Shown piece by piece: positions 24,097 to 37,367 of a DNA stretch of 64,000 nt. A model generated the notes under the pieces. That model made no database searches. It saw nothing but the letters and a program-made list of their open reading frames with translations, and was not told the origin of the DNA. The stretch comes from Bactrocera neohumeralis (Eukaryota; Arthropoda; Insecta; Diptera; Tephritidae). A program made the translations under genes and the position numbers. Where the stretch lies: NCBI RefSeq assembly GCF_024586455.1, contig NC_065921.1:1302001-1366000 (forward strand), written 5' to 3'. Position 1 is the first letter of the stretch; every line of letters begins with the position of its first letter.

Positions 24097-27000
24097 GAAA
24101 ATATTGTATCTTTACCAAGAATTTTTCCATGCGAATTTTCGGCGACTTCCGATTATGCGTTGAAATTTAAATAGCTGTTAATTAGGTAAATATCGGAAGA
24201 CCCTGAACGGCGTATATTGAGTTTGCTAGGAAGTTTGTAACACCCAGAAGAAAATGTCGAAGATTTGTGGGTTATATATATGTATGTATAACTGATCAGC
24301 GTGACGAGCTGAGACAATGCAACCATGTCCGTTTTCTCGAACATGAACTAGTCACTCTATATTTAACATATCAATAAGAAATGAATTGCGAATGTCTTTC
24401 TCTTCTCAAGTTAAGGGAAGGATGACTCGCACATAAAACTTTTTGCTTTACCTAGACTTTCGCATATATAAATATGACACCAGCTTACAACAGATGAGCT
24501 TGTTAGCAACAAAGTGCACCAATTATATCATAAATTTTCGGAAGACATGCTAAATACAGTTCCCTACCCTGTAGAATAGTAAAAAATTGTATTGGCTCTC
24601 AATGCGTAAATTATTTATTCCAATGCCTGGACAGAAATATTACTGTCCCAAAATGACAACAAAGTCCTACATTAGGCCACCTTTGAGAGCCGTTGCTTTT
24701 CTATAAGAAGCTTTAGTAGGAAATGCATAAAAAGGAATATGTAGTTGTAAATGAATAGTTAAGTCCCAGTCAAATGAAACTTAATGGAAAGCTGTTAGCT
24801 TATTAAACACTATTATTTTCTTTTACTCAAGTTGTGCGCCATGGCGTATGAGTTATATGCCGACCTAACAATGCCAGTTCTAGCAAAGTAATGTTCGCAT
24901 GTGTGTGTAAGCTTATATATGTATGTGTGTACTTATGTGCGTAAATGGTCTGTGGTGGTGTCGCCGTCAATCAAATCAAATTAATTGAACTTGAACAATT
25001 GCTTTTCTACTTTGCTACTTCGAAAACGCAAGTGAGGCTTGCCTTGATGTGTGTGAGGAATAAGTGAGTAAGCTGTGTGTGGGCACTATAATTTAGTGGC
25101 GATAAAAATAAATACAGTTTTATATGAAAGCAGATCGCTTCGTCCGCGATTTCGAAAATATTTTTGAGCAGAATGGTTCTAGTAAAAGTTTTAATCCAAA
25201 CAAATATTTAAGCCATTTGTCCATCGCTGAAGCTCTTCGTCAAAGAAAACTAAACAGTTGTTGATAGATCAGTTTTACTAGTCCATTACGGGATCGGTAA
25301 GCCAACAGAGCGGAAATATTTCGTAATGAAATTTCACCAAAAGAATCAAAGAAACATTTTTAAATACTGAATATTTTATAAATATATTTACTTTTTTATA
25401 ATCTTTAGGAATTTCAATGCATTGAGAAAATTGGAATTGCTTTGTTTTATTACACTTTAAATCACGTGAGAAATGTGTGAGAGGTAAAACCAAGTTTCAT
25501 CCCAACTCATCCTCAATTTCCAAATAAATAAATAGCTCATAGACTTTCGCATTTTTTGAAATTGACCAATTTGAGAGAATTATAAGCAACCAATAGGAAG
25601 CCACTGCAGCTAGGGCTCTTTCTGGCGCAACAATTGCATTTCCGTTCAACAGCAGAGCGCCAAAACAATCTGTGTCACCCCTTTGGTGGCATTTTATTTG
25701 TTCGCTTGGACATTGATATCAGCATGATATATTAGCATTGAGGTCGGAAGTCGATTTGCTGCATTTAAAATGCAAATGCCCATCCACAAAGGCCGACAAG
25801 GCAATGGGGCACAGTTGGTTGCACAAGACAATCGATCTCCCGTGTGTGGACTACGCTGCGTATACGTCACTGCCAGCTCAATACCGCTATACCTGCTGTG
25901 GACACTGACAGTGTTGCCTTTAAATGGATGCATTGAGCGTTGATTGCATTCATTTGCATATTTAAAGACTGTTCAGGTGACGCTGGTGAATTCTCAGCAC
26001 AAGCCAACTGGGGTCTCCATATTGCTTGTACATTAATGGACATCTTAGGCAATTTACAAATAAATTAATAGTCAACTTTTGTGAATGTCTCACGGGCATG
26101 TGCAAGTATAGTTATGTATATGAGAAATCGATAAAGCAATTTGTTCTTAGTATAAAGCATATATTTGAGGATATGTTATTAATAAAAGATTTTAATTATT
26201 GCTTTCTGACTCCCCCAAGCTCGCCTTAATCTAAGCAACAACATTTCGAAATCGGGTCGCAGTCATCGTGTGTAAGCTATGTACATATATTAATAAGTAA
26301 TTCGAAATTCTCTCCACATTTTTGTTACTCTCGTGTGAAAAAGTCTCATTCCTGCCCTGTTGGACTCAAAAGCTACTGTATAATTACCGCGCGGGGAGCC
26401 CCAATGTTTCCCTATGCAACACTATCCTTCCCAGTCACCAAATCACCTTTTTGGAAAGAAGCAAAACTCTATTTGACTTCAGTTTCATTAACCGTAAACT
26501 TCGAACCTTGTTTACGACATAAAATTCATACACACGTACACACAAACCTGTGTGATCCAAAAGTTCGTTGTTCGTTCAACCTAATAGTTTCCTCTCCATG
26601 CGCTGTCATAGCACTTATGTGTGTGCAGTCGCCTCGATCGATCCCATTTGTGCTTGTAGGAATTCTTACGCACCAACCGACACACATACATGCATATCTC
26701 GTTTCCTACCGCCTTATGATAAAATTATGAGCTGTCATGATGTCGTAATTATAACACACACACACACCCCAGCACAGGTGTGTATGTTTGTAAAGCATTC
26801 ACAACGACCCCTGAACATTTTCATAACCGTCCTCGATAATGAGGCATATAAGTATTCTCATTAATGTTTCGGTAAACACGTGCATACATGCATATCATAG
26901 CGCTTCTATATATACAGGTAAATTCGTGCGTGTATCTGTATGTGCTGTTGCGAGTTTTCACGTCAGAAGTAATGTGAAAAGTTCCATGAAAACGGAAATG

Positions 27001-30000
27001 ACTGAAGACACACATTTTTCGGTAATGTGTGCATGTGTAAGTGCGCGTTTTGACGTGTGCGTTATTAATGATGGCGGCATAAGTGTTGAGCGATGAACTT
27101 AAAGACCGAAAAGTCAAGCTATTGGGACAACTTCGAATGCAAAATCGAGAAGTCGGAAACCCTCTAGATCGATATTGTGATGTGTTTGTCATTTCCGTTA
27201 AAGAAGAGGTCGTAATATTTAATGGAGTTTATTAAAAAATAAAATTAATCTATTTTTTACTTTTATAATCGGAAAAAGTATTTTAGACTTACCGGAAAAA
27301 ATAGTTCCTTTCTGGGTTGGTCTACTGAATGCTGAGAGGTATCCTAAACCTGGCCAAACCTCTACTAATGTGTGGGCAGCTGATAGCTGATTTGACGATG
27401 CAATTTTCTAACGACTTGCGGTCGCTTAATATTTGTTGGGCATTGTAATCTTCCAAGAACCCGCGCTTCTCTCGCAGTTATTTAGTGATGATTAACTGTT
27501 TACGAAACCCAATATCCACGGATTTTCAAAAGGAAAACCAAGATTATTTTACCAGAATAAATATTCTAAGCGAGAGTTTGTAAAATTTTTGTAAACTTTG
27601 CCTGACATCTAAAGTGTAACGTTTTGAGGCTGAAAGGTTTTTCCATACACCGCGGTAAATTTATAGAAAGATAGATAGATTGCATGTGTCTACAAAATAA
27701 ACGGCGCCCTTATTGGTGAGTTCATGCGTCAGTACCAACGTCGCTCAAGAGTAAATCAACTGAACTGTTGCCTTCATTAATTTTCAAACGCACTTATCTG
27801 CGCTTGCTACGTTCAATGTTATTGCCTGGGAGCAGAGTAAGGCGACACAAGCGCGCAGTGAGGCGACAGTTCTGACAGCCAAATTGCTGAACTCATTCAC
27901 TGGCGACACCCCCCAAGCAACGCTTCATCCAATTCATTGCCCGCGAAGCTGCCATAATGCGAAGCATATCTTTGAATGCTTTCAGGTATGAAAGCAGAAC
28001 ACGACACATGAACAAGCACGCTCAAGAGCGCACAGATGTCGTAATTATATAGCACAGTGTTCACAGGCGCTGAGGTCATTGACAATGCCGCAACACACTT
28101 ACCCACTTATCCAGTGAATGGCGCTCCACATTCTTCCGGATGGCAAAAGTTATGTTTCTCGTGTCTACAGCGACGCATGCTACTGCCACAAAGCACCTCA
28201 GCAGACATACCCTTCTCCCATTGTCATCAAAACAGATATGTGCTTCAAGAGTGAGGAGCTGCAGCAACTTAAGCACTTCGGTGAGTGCAGCGCATGCGTT
28301 TAGAAATTCATACATCCGTAAATATAGGTGAATATGCCCGAAACGTGTTTGTATCTGAGCGTGCAACACCAGCATTACCAGCTCCGGCTATCAGCGCACG
28401 TCATCGGAACATTATCGGGCGATGTTGGCTGTCCCCTTGGGATTTCTGAAATTAAAATTACAAAAGTAATCTAAAAGATACTACAAAAATATTCCGCTAG
28501 ACTTCTTTAACCACCAAACCTCAAATTCGAAGACAAATTTTCCTTCCCACGAGAGTGAAGTGTAAGTCACCGGAGCTGACCCGGGCTGTCAACTCGGCAA
28601 TATTCATCGAATATACTTCAGGACCGTTTTCAGGACAGTAAAAACCACAAATTTAATTTATCAAACTTAAAACCCTCATCGGCGATCGGGCTGGCAGGTA
28701 AAGGGTCTGCAGTTTAACATTGATTGTCGAACTTTTATAATTTCGTTTTCGCTTTCTTTTATCAATCCACTGACCCACATGTAATACCACTCTGATGTGA
28801 AAATAGTTCGAATATGTGCAATTTCCCCTCCTTCATACGATGTTTATGTATGTTGGCCGCTTCTCAACACTGAAATGCCGAAAATTGCCATCACAATAAA
28901 TATTGATGTTGAAACCAAAGTTTTATTTGCCAATTTTCTCACGCCCGAGACAACCGATTACCGTTAAGGAATGTCGACGATTTCGAGAGGAATGCGCTGG
29001 CGTGGGAAAGCAAGCTGAGACTGACGAGCTGTTGAGCCAACAAACCAAAATACACACACACACCAGCAGCTGCTACAATAACCGTAAGTCAAGCGGGCTA
29101 AGGAACTGAACCGCAGGCAGCAAAGGTTTATGAATTTGCGCGACTGGATTGGAATGTGTTGACGTTGTTAAATGCTTAGTAAATTATTTACTTTGCCCAC
29201 AATGCGACGGAAGCGTATCGCTGCTCCAGCCGCTTATTCTTCGCTATCCAAATATATGCGTCCATACATACCTCTTCGATGGCTAGTGCTTCTTGCTACG
29301 TGCCCAGCATGAGAAATTCGCAAGAGCAAGCCAATGAAGGCGTTAGTAATAAATGGACAAAGAGGGCTGTTTTCCGGTAATTACTGCTGTCGTTGTACCA
29401 GTGAAGTGGCTCAACGAGTGTGTGTGAGAAATTTCAGCTTCCATTGACTGCCACTTTGCTATGCAGGTCCAGCCCAAGAAGTTCGCACGAATGTAGTTGC
29501 CTCGATAACACACCGAGTGCTCTGCCTAAGCAAACATGCCTTACGTAACCAATACGCACTCGCAGACTTACACAATTGCCACGTCATAAGATGCTACGGT
29601 GCTTTTATCGCTTCGCTACAGCCCCACACAAGAAGCTTTTTGGAGTTGACTGACGCAGTTTACTTACCACTTGAATTCTTTGCTTTGTCGGCTTTCGACT
29701 ATTTCACTGCTTAAAGGTTTGACAAGCTGCTAATTCATCCGCTGACAGCGGAGTAACCAATCCGCGATTTCCATCTGCAGTCAGTGCTCTTTTTTGTGTT
29801 AGGAAGTTACAAACTAATACACAAAAAATTCTTTCTCAGAAATGCAGATCTACATAGTGAGACATACTTTGATAACAAGCAATTAAAATAATTAAATTTT
29901 GGTTAATAAAAGGGCTTTCGTTTCGCTTGGAAGGAAATGTGCATGACAAAGGCTGAAACTCAAAGGGTAAATGCATTTGTGCATACGAAATTGAGTTTCA

Positions 30001-32257
30001 GCGAAATTATGCAAATTCTTGTGGCAAACAAATCGAATTAGGGTGGCAACTTGCGTTGTTCGCGAAGTAACTCATACGCCCGGGCGCAGCAGCGCCACAG
30101 TGTTGTTCGTGGGTATGCTTGCAGTTCGAACGAAAACCCGCAAATTTAATGCAAAAAAAAACTTATTTACACCACAAACAATACTGTGAGCGATCACTGC
30201 AATACATACACACATACATATTCTACTTGGAGTTTTTGGTCACTTTTATTTACACTTCTCAACTATATGCATATTTAATGCGCGTGATTATCTCCTCGCA
30301 TTAACTTTTCCCCTTCAACGCCTCTCGCTGCTGCCGCTGCATAAATGCATACATAATTTACTGAACTAATTTATCTGCTCAACCTCATTTCAGGGCCAAG
30401 CGCGTCCGAGCAACAAACTGGTCTGCACCCCCCTCCCTTCGCGCTGGTTCCTGTATTGTTTACTGAGCTTTGTGTTGAGCTCTTGAAGAACCTTTAAATG
30501 CCTCGTTTTTGGCGATGGCTGGCAAATAAAATGAATGAATTTACTTTAAAAATAAAATTAAAACAAATGTGCTGCTTCTTCATAAAAAAATATTCCCTGC
30601 AATCCCTTTGTTGTGAGAAATTTTACGTGTCCGAGTTTTATCTTTTAATTTCGCCTTAAGTCGGCTAAATACAATGAAATATTTAAAAAGCGAAATGCAT
30701 CGCAAAATTGTTGAGTTGTTGGAAACACCCAGTGATTCGCCTCAACATTTGCATTTCACTCGCAGTTGCTCATAATAACTTCTGTTTCAGACACAACTTC
30801 GCATAAACACGACCAAAAAGCGCGAATATATATTCAGTGCACAAATACCTATGAACATAATCCCCCTTAAAGCTGCCAGCGACTATTTGCAAATAATTTT
30901 TCGAGCCACGCCGCAAAACAAACCAGAAAATGCGTGTTTGAATGTTGCCATGAGTTTGTATGTACTACGGGTGCAGGTGTGTGTGTAATGCGACACACCA
31001 AATTAATAGAACTTTAATTGCTGGGTTTTTATTAATGGTTTTTAAATTACGAAAAAACGAAAATCAATAAAACTAAATACTAATGACACAGCGACTTAAT
31101 AACGGTTCTCCATCCAGCAGATTCAGGCGAAAAATTTAAATGCGAATATATTTATAATTGTTCTGCTAAAAGTGCAAAAAGGTTTCTAAAGCTTCTACGT
31201 TGCCATCAATATACCGATTTCTTGCAAACAACTGACGAATGTGTTTGAAATAATTGAAGCCTCAGAACTGATTAACCCTTTTGAAGTTGAAATGTATTAA
31301 ATTGCTATTAAAGAGCTTAGCTGCCGTCGAGTTGAATCTTCCGTGCGTAAACAATGGAACATGGCTGTCATTTATCGCCAATCAAAAACACATAATTCGC
31401 GAGATCTGCAAAAATCAATAAAAGCACTGCGATTGGGCACGTGACATGCAAACAGATTGCATCCAGTTCGGTTCGCGAGGTTTAAAAATATGGGCACATC
31501 TTGTCTTCTATGATTAATGGGTTACGGTTTGGTTTGGTGTTTTCTACTCTCTTTCTCTAAGTTATGGCTGCATGGTTCGGTTGAAGCTGGATGCAGAAGC
31601 GGGTGGATGTGGCAACAAATGCTCACTAAAATGAAATTACATATTCACCTTAAGTCATATTATATGTATATAGTATACATATGTTATTTCGATTTAAATT
31701 TCGAAATGTAAATGTTACTGAGAAAATGTGTTCGACGTGAAGTCAAAGATGCTCAAGGCATGCGTACACTCTTCGAGGTTACTAATGTCACAAATTCGGA
31801 AAATAATCTTTTAATTTCCATTAAACAAAATTTTACGGAATAAAATCTCTTACTATAACTAATATTTACATAAATTCGCCTATATGGACATTAATCATAT
31901 CAGTGGAGCCAGAGAGAGTTGTGAAAGGCTTTGATCAATTTTTAGCTCCAAATCACATATTCATAATTCCCTTAAAATATTTCATATATTCACTGACATA
32001 TGCATAAGTATATGGTATTAAATTACCGGGAGGAAGATTCAAATGGTGTTTTTTGATAGGTAGGTGTGGATGTAGTCTAGGCTAAGTTTTGTGTAACCCG
32101 TTGCATCTTCTTTATAGTTAAATTTGATACTTCTAAGTTATTTATTAGCAGCTCGTGAAATGAGACTATTTGAGCAGTTGCTGATAGTTTTATTGTTCCG
32201 CAAAGTAATTAATAACCTTCTTTTTCTTCATTAGTGGTGTAGACACCGCTTACGAGG
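24097..32257. other. non-coding stretch, 8 kb
   Basis: No gene recognised in this long interval. The many short frames of 60-130 codons are scattered over both strands, often rich in H/T/C from CA repeats, and carry no motif I can name. There is an (AC)n run at 26754-26767. GC-richer patches at 27900-28400 and 28900-29700 could be regulatory DNA or leader sequence. The interval is compatible with a large intron or intergenic region. Confidence 0.5.
26754..26767. repeat. (AC)n microsatellite
   Basis: Short uninterrupted AC run, directly visible. Confidence 0.85.
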
Positions 32258-32712
32258 CTATAGCCGACTTAACAACAGCGTTCTAGTCATTTCTTCTTTT
32301 CGCTGCTGGCAAGAGTGATTTTGCGTTGATCTCAAGACTGATATTGTTGTTGGTGCTGATTCCAAGATAGGCGAAATTATGTATGTCTTCAAAGTTATGA
32401 CGATCAACAGTGCCGTACGAGCCAAGCCGCGAATGCGATGATGATTGTTTGATGACAGGAGATATTTCGTCCTGCCCTCGTTCACCACCAAACCCATTTG
32501 CTTCACTGTCTTATCCATTGTTGAGGCCAAAAGCTTTGTGGAAATATCAAGTGCATAAATAGCGGCATAGTGGCAGTTTCTCTTCGTGCTGTCGAAGACG
32601 GCTTTCAAATCGACAAGGAGTGGTGGTGTGTCCAAGAATTGGCACGTGATGAAAATCTAATCGATAATTGATTTTCCAAGTCTAAAGCTACACTGATAAG
32701 GTCTAATCAGTT
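32258..32712 (-). mobile_element. non-LTR reverse transcriptase remnant
   Basis: On the minus strand, pieces of a reverse transcriptase palm appear in the right order: PYQCSFRLGKSIID near 32700, LLVDLKAVFDSTKR near 32590, MGLVVNEGRTKYLLSS near 32480, then in a shifted frame a FAYLG-like stretch near 32370 and NNISLEI. The catalytic YADD box region is missing between the second and third piece, and frames shift. It is a dead fragment. The clade is not assigned. Confidence 0.6.
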
Positions 32713-32939
32713 TGTTGCCCCACTATAAAAGGCGCATATTGTGGGGTCCTCCTGTTTGTGAATTGGGTAAAACATTCCGTTGACCATCCTTCCATTAATT
32801 ACTAAATTAATAACAGCGAATTTAATTTTTGAAATAGAAATTTCCGCAGATCGTCGCAAGCGAGTTGTTTTAGCAGTAATTTGCTTTCACTTTCTAAAAT
32901 AATTGCAGACATTGCAGTAAAATTTAATTTAATAATAAT

Positions 32940-33197
32940 TGCACTCTCATAAAACTAAAATGTTGACTAATTTGACGCGCAGTCACACACCCACACACAC
33001 ACTCACACACATATGGGCGCGCCATCAGAAAGTGCGCAAAACAATTAAATTAAATTTTCCAGAGCAACTAAAAGCGAGCGACGACAACAAGCCGTCAGCC
33101 CACGAAGCGAAGCGGAGCTCTCGAAAATAAGTACAGTCGTCGGTGCAAGCGGTGATAGGAGCATGCACAAGAACAAGAGCAACAACATCCTTGCAAC
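32940..33197 (+). promoter_or_regulatory. candidate leader exon with strong donor
   Basis: A GC-richer patch of AAAGCGAGCGACGACAACAA-type composition, typical of fly 5'UTR, ends at a consensus donor GTGAGT (33198-33203) after GCAAC. A CAGTC initiator-like word lies at 33134. The 63-codon frame at 32939-33130 is K/R/T-rich and unremarkable. No acceptor or coding exon could be linked to it. Confidence 0.22.
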
Positions 33198-33203
33198 GTG
33201 AGT

Positions 33204-34509
33204 TCTCCTTAAAAGAACGCAGAAAACTCAAAAAATTAACACAACAAAAACAAAACACGCAAAGTGCACGGGTTTTCGATTGTTTTTGCAGCTTCCACAA
33301 CAACAATACCATGACACATTATTAAAGACTACAGATTTGTTGCTTCTGCTGTTGTTGCATTGTTAATGTCGCCGTTATTGCCGCCATAATTACAACGCAA
33401 ACACACGAACTGCTCGCAGACCCCTTCGCAATATCAACACGACGGAGGGCAGTGCCGGTTAACTCACTTGTTAAACACTACAATTTAGTTCCCCCTTCGT
33501 TGCTTACAGCTGCAGTTGTACAGTTAGTGCGCTGTGTTGCTGCGATGTCAGCGTAAGAAAGTACTAAACACCTGCAGTACCGTTACACTGCAGTGAAAAT
33601 AAGCGAATGCAACGGGGACGAAGTTGCCACAGTGAATGAGTTTCGGAGATACTTCTTAAAACAGAATAGCCGAGCTAATATTTAGGTCTTACGTGGAGTT
33701 TATAAGATACCGGCGATACCGGTGAGTCCAACTTCAATCGTAAAGACATTGCTAATCTATAGAGAACACAGCAATTCGGAAAAGCAATTGGATTGCATTG
33801 CCTAAAGTCTTTTTGGAAAATATTCATTAAAATTTCAGTTTTCGAAACCTCTAAAACCATCTTACCCACTGTTAAGAGCGCTATGTAGAGATGGCTGTAA
33901 GGTAAATCAATTCGTTTGTACACTTGCAAAATGCAAGTCGTGTCTCAGCGTCAGCGCAACAAAGTGAACAGCCACGCAACGCTGATTGCCATGTCGCCAT
34001 AGTGGCCGGTTAGTTGAGCGAGCGAGCATTTGTCCGAACAGAGCAACCAACCAGCCAGCCAAGCATGCGGGTCAAGTGACAAAGGACGAGAGATGACCAC
34101 AGGCGTAAAAGCGGGAGGTGAGCAAACAGTGTTGAATAGAGGAAGGGAAGGCAGGTGCTTGAGAAAATCACACAGCCAGTGGTGATAGTGATGCGTCGCT
34201 GAACCAACAACGACAATTTATGAAAGCGACTTCTTGGCAAGTCCTTGATATAACACAACACCTCTGCCTGTTCTTCGAAAAAGGTTATTTTTGGCGCTAG
34301 TTGAGTTAATGATAATGAATGGTTTCGTCGTTGTTGGCAGTAAACTTTCCCACGAACACCTACCTGGATGTGAGTTGTAAAGCGACTCATCAGTATGTAA
34401 GTATGTGCATTAGGAAGGTTGAAAGTAGCATTAGTGGCAATCGGACTACTGACTTAAGTAGAACGTGTAACTGGATTTGCTCCACTGGAATTGAGTAAGC
34501 TTTCGTGAG
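33204..34509. other. non-coding stretch
   Basis: No gene recognised. It includes a GC-richer segment at 33340-33600 and at 33950-34200. The minus frame at 34010-34390 has no domain I can identify. Confidence 0.45.
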
Positions 34510-34687
34510 CTAGGTTTTAAAATTTCGTCCTTGTGGCAGTCCCCCACATTCACTGACGGATCATGATATATTTGAAAGTGGATCTCCAAAATGTATAGCT
34601 CTAGGTTGGACAACTTCATCCTTGCAGCAGACCCCGACATTCACTGACGGATTATAATTGAAAGTGGATCTCCAAAATTTAGATTTC
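34510..34687. repeat. tandem duplication, 91-bp period
   Basis: Two adjacent diverged copies (34510-34600 and 34601-34687). Both start CTAGGTT, contain CATTCACTGACGGAT in the middle and end with GAAAGTGGATCTCCAAAAT. Divergence is spread through both, so the duplication is not recent. Confidence 0.85.
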
Positions 34688-34689
34688 CA

Positions 34690-35590
34690 GATATTCCACC
34701 CTCAATTTTCTTACCTCGCAATCATTCGCTCCGAACTAAAACACTTGACAAGCGATACACGACTCGCGTGTTGATATCTAACTCGTTTTTAACATCGTTT
34801 CTCTGTCACGTATTTATAGCTTTTGAAAAGTTCAAATATTTGTATGCAATTAAGACGCAAAGTTTAAAGCTCCTTAATGCAGCACTACTTGTGACATTAA
34901 ACTGAGTTAACAACATACGAAATTTGTAATGTCATCGCCTATATTGGAGAGGAAGAGAAGAAAGTTTCATCCTGTGGCAGCGTGTCCAGGCGGACTTAAT
35001 GCGCAGTGATGACTTAATAACAGTATATTACACTGCAAGCGTTATACATTAGCAATGGTAGGGAATAATAACGGATTCCCACACAATTACTTATGTTTTA
35101 TCTAATTAACAGTTAAGGAGCTTTAAGTAATTATAAACCAGCAGTTTGATAATCCTCGGCATGCATAAATAGATGTTAGCCATTGTTTACACGTTAGCTC
35201 GGCTGTGATTTCTTCGGCAAGTCATTAACGATGTCATTGAAATGCTTATTCGCTCTGAACAGGAGCCATGCGAGGCCAAGGATCCAAATGAGATAATTAC
35301 AATGCTGCCGTTATTTCTGCATGTGTATGAGATGTACGTCTATTTGTCGAAATATTTGTGTAGATGTCGCGAATATCGCAGTAAAGATAAAAAAATATTT
35401 CTAAATAATGCAGAAAGTTATTAAGCTAACGGTCACACAAATTCCCACAACAATCAGTTCTACGCACCGGAATTCACCCGGATTTTATCCGGCCAAGGGA
35501 TTTTACTTCGGAGATTTAACCCCGTTTAGATCGGTAAGTTTTAGTTAAAGCTCGCCGTCACTGGAAGAACGCCTTGCTGACTAGTACTGG
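34690..35590. other. non-coding stretch
   Basis: Mostly AT-rich without a gene. The last 150 bases (from about 35440) may be the 5' part of the adjacent retrotransposon remnant. Confidence 0.45.
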
Positions 35591-35592
35591 CA

Positions 35593-35904
35593 TTGAGTCC
35601 GACCAGGTGCCCGGAGGAATTCTTCTGCTACGTTTGCGTCAAAAGGCTCCATCATAACTCCACCGCAGTCAAGTGTAATCCATGCAATGGATGGAGCTTA
35701 ACACCTGCTCAGGCCTTCAGAAACACAGGAAGTGGAAGACGAGTGGTCCCATGTTGCCAACGCACTACCGCGACCTTAGCCTCTACGGCTGTGCAATCTG
35801 CACATAGTTCGCGCACTGCGCCACCCCTCACCCCGAGTGACCAACAGAAGACCCCCACAGTCCATAGGAGCTCAAATAGGCAACATGACTCCCATTCCTG
35901 CTGA
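35593..35904 (+). mobile_element. non-LTR retrotransposon remnant with cysteine finger
   Basis: The frame contains CYVCVKRLHHNSTAVKCNPC, a Cys-rich finger of the kind found just before the endonuclease domain in some insect non-LTR elements. It continues into a Q/T/S/P-rich linker ending TPTVHRSSNRQ, also typical of that region. A frameshift within the finger displaces the later Cys residues (TCSGLQKH appears in another frame). The endonuclease, which would follow, is absent. Family assignment is from memory of the general pattern. Confidence 0.5.
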
Positions 35905-35909
35905 GGGGC

Positions 35910-37367
35910 TTCGCAGAAATTATTTGTATATTCGCTTGGTTTATTAATAGTATCGCTGGCTGCATTTGGTAAATGAATTGTGTCGGATTCTAGATCCAAA
36001 TATGAAGAAAAGTTTTATTTTAGTCCATAGAGATTTTCGATTCCTCCTGCGTGTAACTACCGTACCCCTTGCACATATAATTTTCAGCAAGCGCTTCTCT
36101 AATTGCTATTCTTTTGCCAGTTAAATTACATACAACTCGTTACCGCATCCTTGTGAGAGCTTTTCTATGAAACTTAGTTGAGAAATTGTTTGCGCTTTGA
36201 TTGACAGTACATACATATTGTTGGAGGTTTAAACTTTCCGATATGTTGACTTGGTAAACGGATATGAGTGTCTGCATTGAGTCACACGCAAGTTTGGAAC
36301 TCCAACTTAAATAATTTGTGCACACTCACATAAAAACCTGCAGTTGTACGAGTATAGGTATGCCACACGTGAGTGTTTGTATGTAAATAACCTGCGATGT
36401 TTTCTGTGGTTTCCCAAATATGATATGATAGACTTTACCAATGTAAATATTTACTAAACCAACAGCAGATAAACAATAACAATGTCAAAGTAATAAACAC
36501 TGACTCTGGCCTAAACAAACAGTTAACCGAAAATTCCGTTATGACTCTTAGTAGACGTGAAAGAATTATCCAGCTAATAAACGAGTGTTTGTAAGAGAAT
36601 TCCCTACAGAGAAACGAGCAAGTTGCAAGCTACGTGACTCGCAATCGACATGAGTCGTAAGTCCAACTTTACAACAATATTTACACTATATGGTTTTAAT
36701 TCCGTTTTTTTGTGAACAGTAAGTTGTTTGATGTGCACATATCTTTTATAACTACTATAAAATGGTTTAGTACTGGTTCTTTTTGGACCACTTCATTTGC
36801 AGTGGTGTAGTGTAGTTCTTCTCGAAGGTTATTCCGATTACAATAAATTACTAAATGATGTTTAAATTGTCAAAAGATTTTCGTTCTTCAGTTAATATGC
36901 TTGCATATGCGGAGAAACTTCGCTCGACATCTGCAGATGTGAAATAGAGTCAGCTTCGTTGGAGAAAGTTTATTCACGTATGAACCTATGGCTTCTATAC
37001 CTTATTTCAAACTATCATTTATTTCCTCACGAGGTTTTTATCCCTTATTTCTTTCGAGAATGGCATTAAGCTTTTCAAAATATGCTTTATTTTCTAAAGT
37101 AGATATCGAGGTTCGTACCTATTCGACAAGGCGGATAGATTATTTTATGTCCATGCCTTAGGTTTCGAGTCTTACAATAACATTTGTAAGGCTAGAAAAG
37201 TTCTGCTTTATAACTATAAGCAAGATCTGTAATTAAGCGGTATGACTTAAACAGCTCCTGGGGCAGTCAAATGGTCTCACCATCGTCACTACTAAATGAA
37301 TCTACTACTCTTTTCTAAAATATTTCATCAAAACTTTACCTTTAAAAATACGTTTTTCATATTTGAA
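35910..37367. other. AT-rich non-coding stretch
   Basis: No gene, RNA or repeat recognised. Confidence 0.5.
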
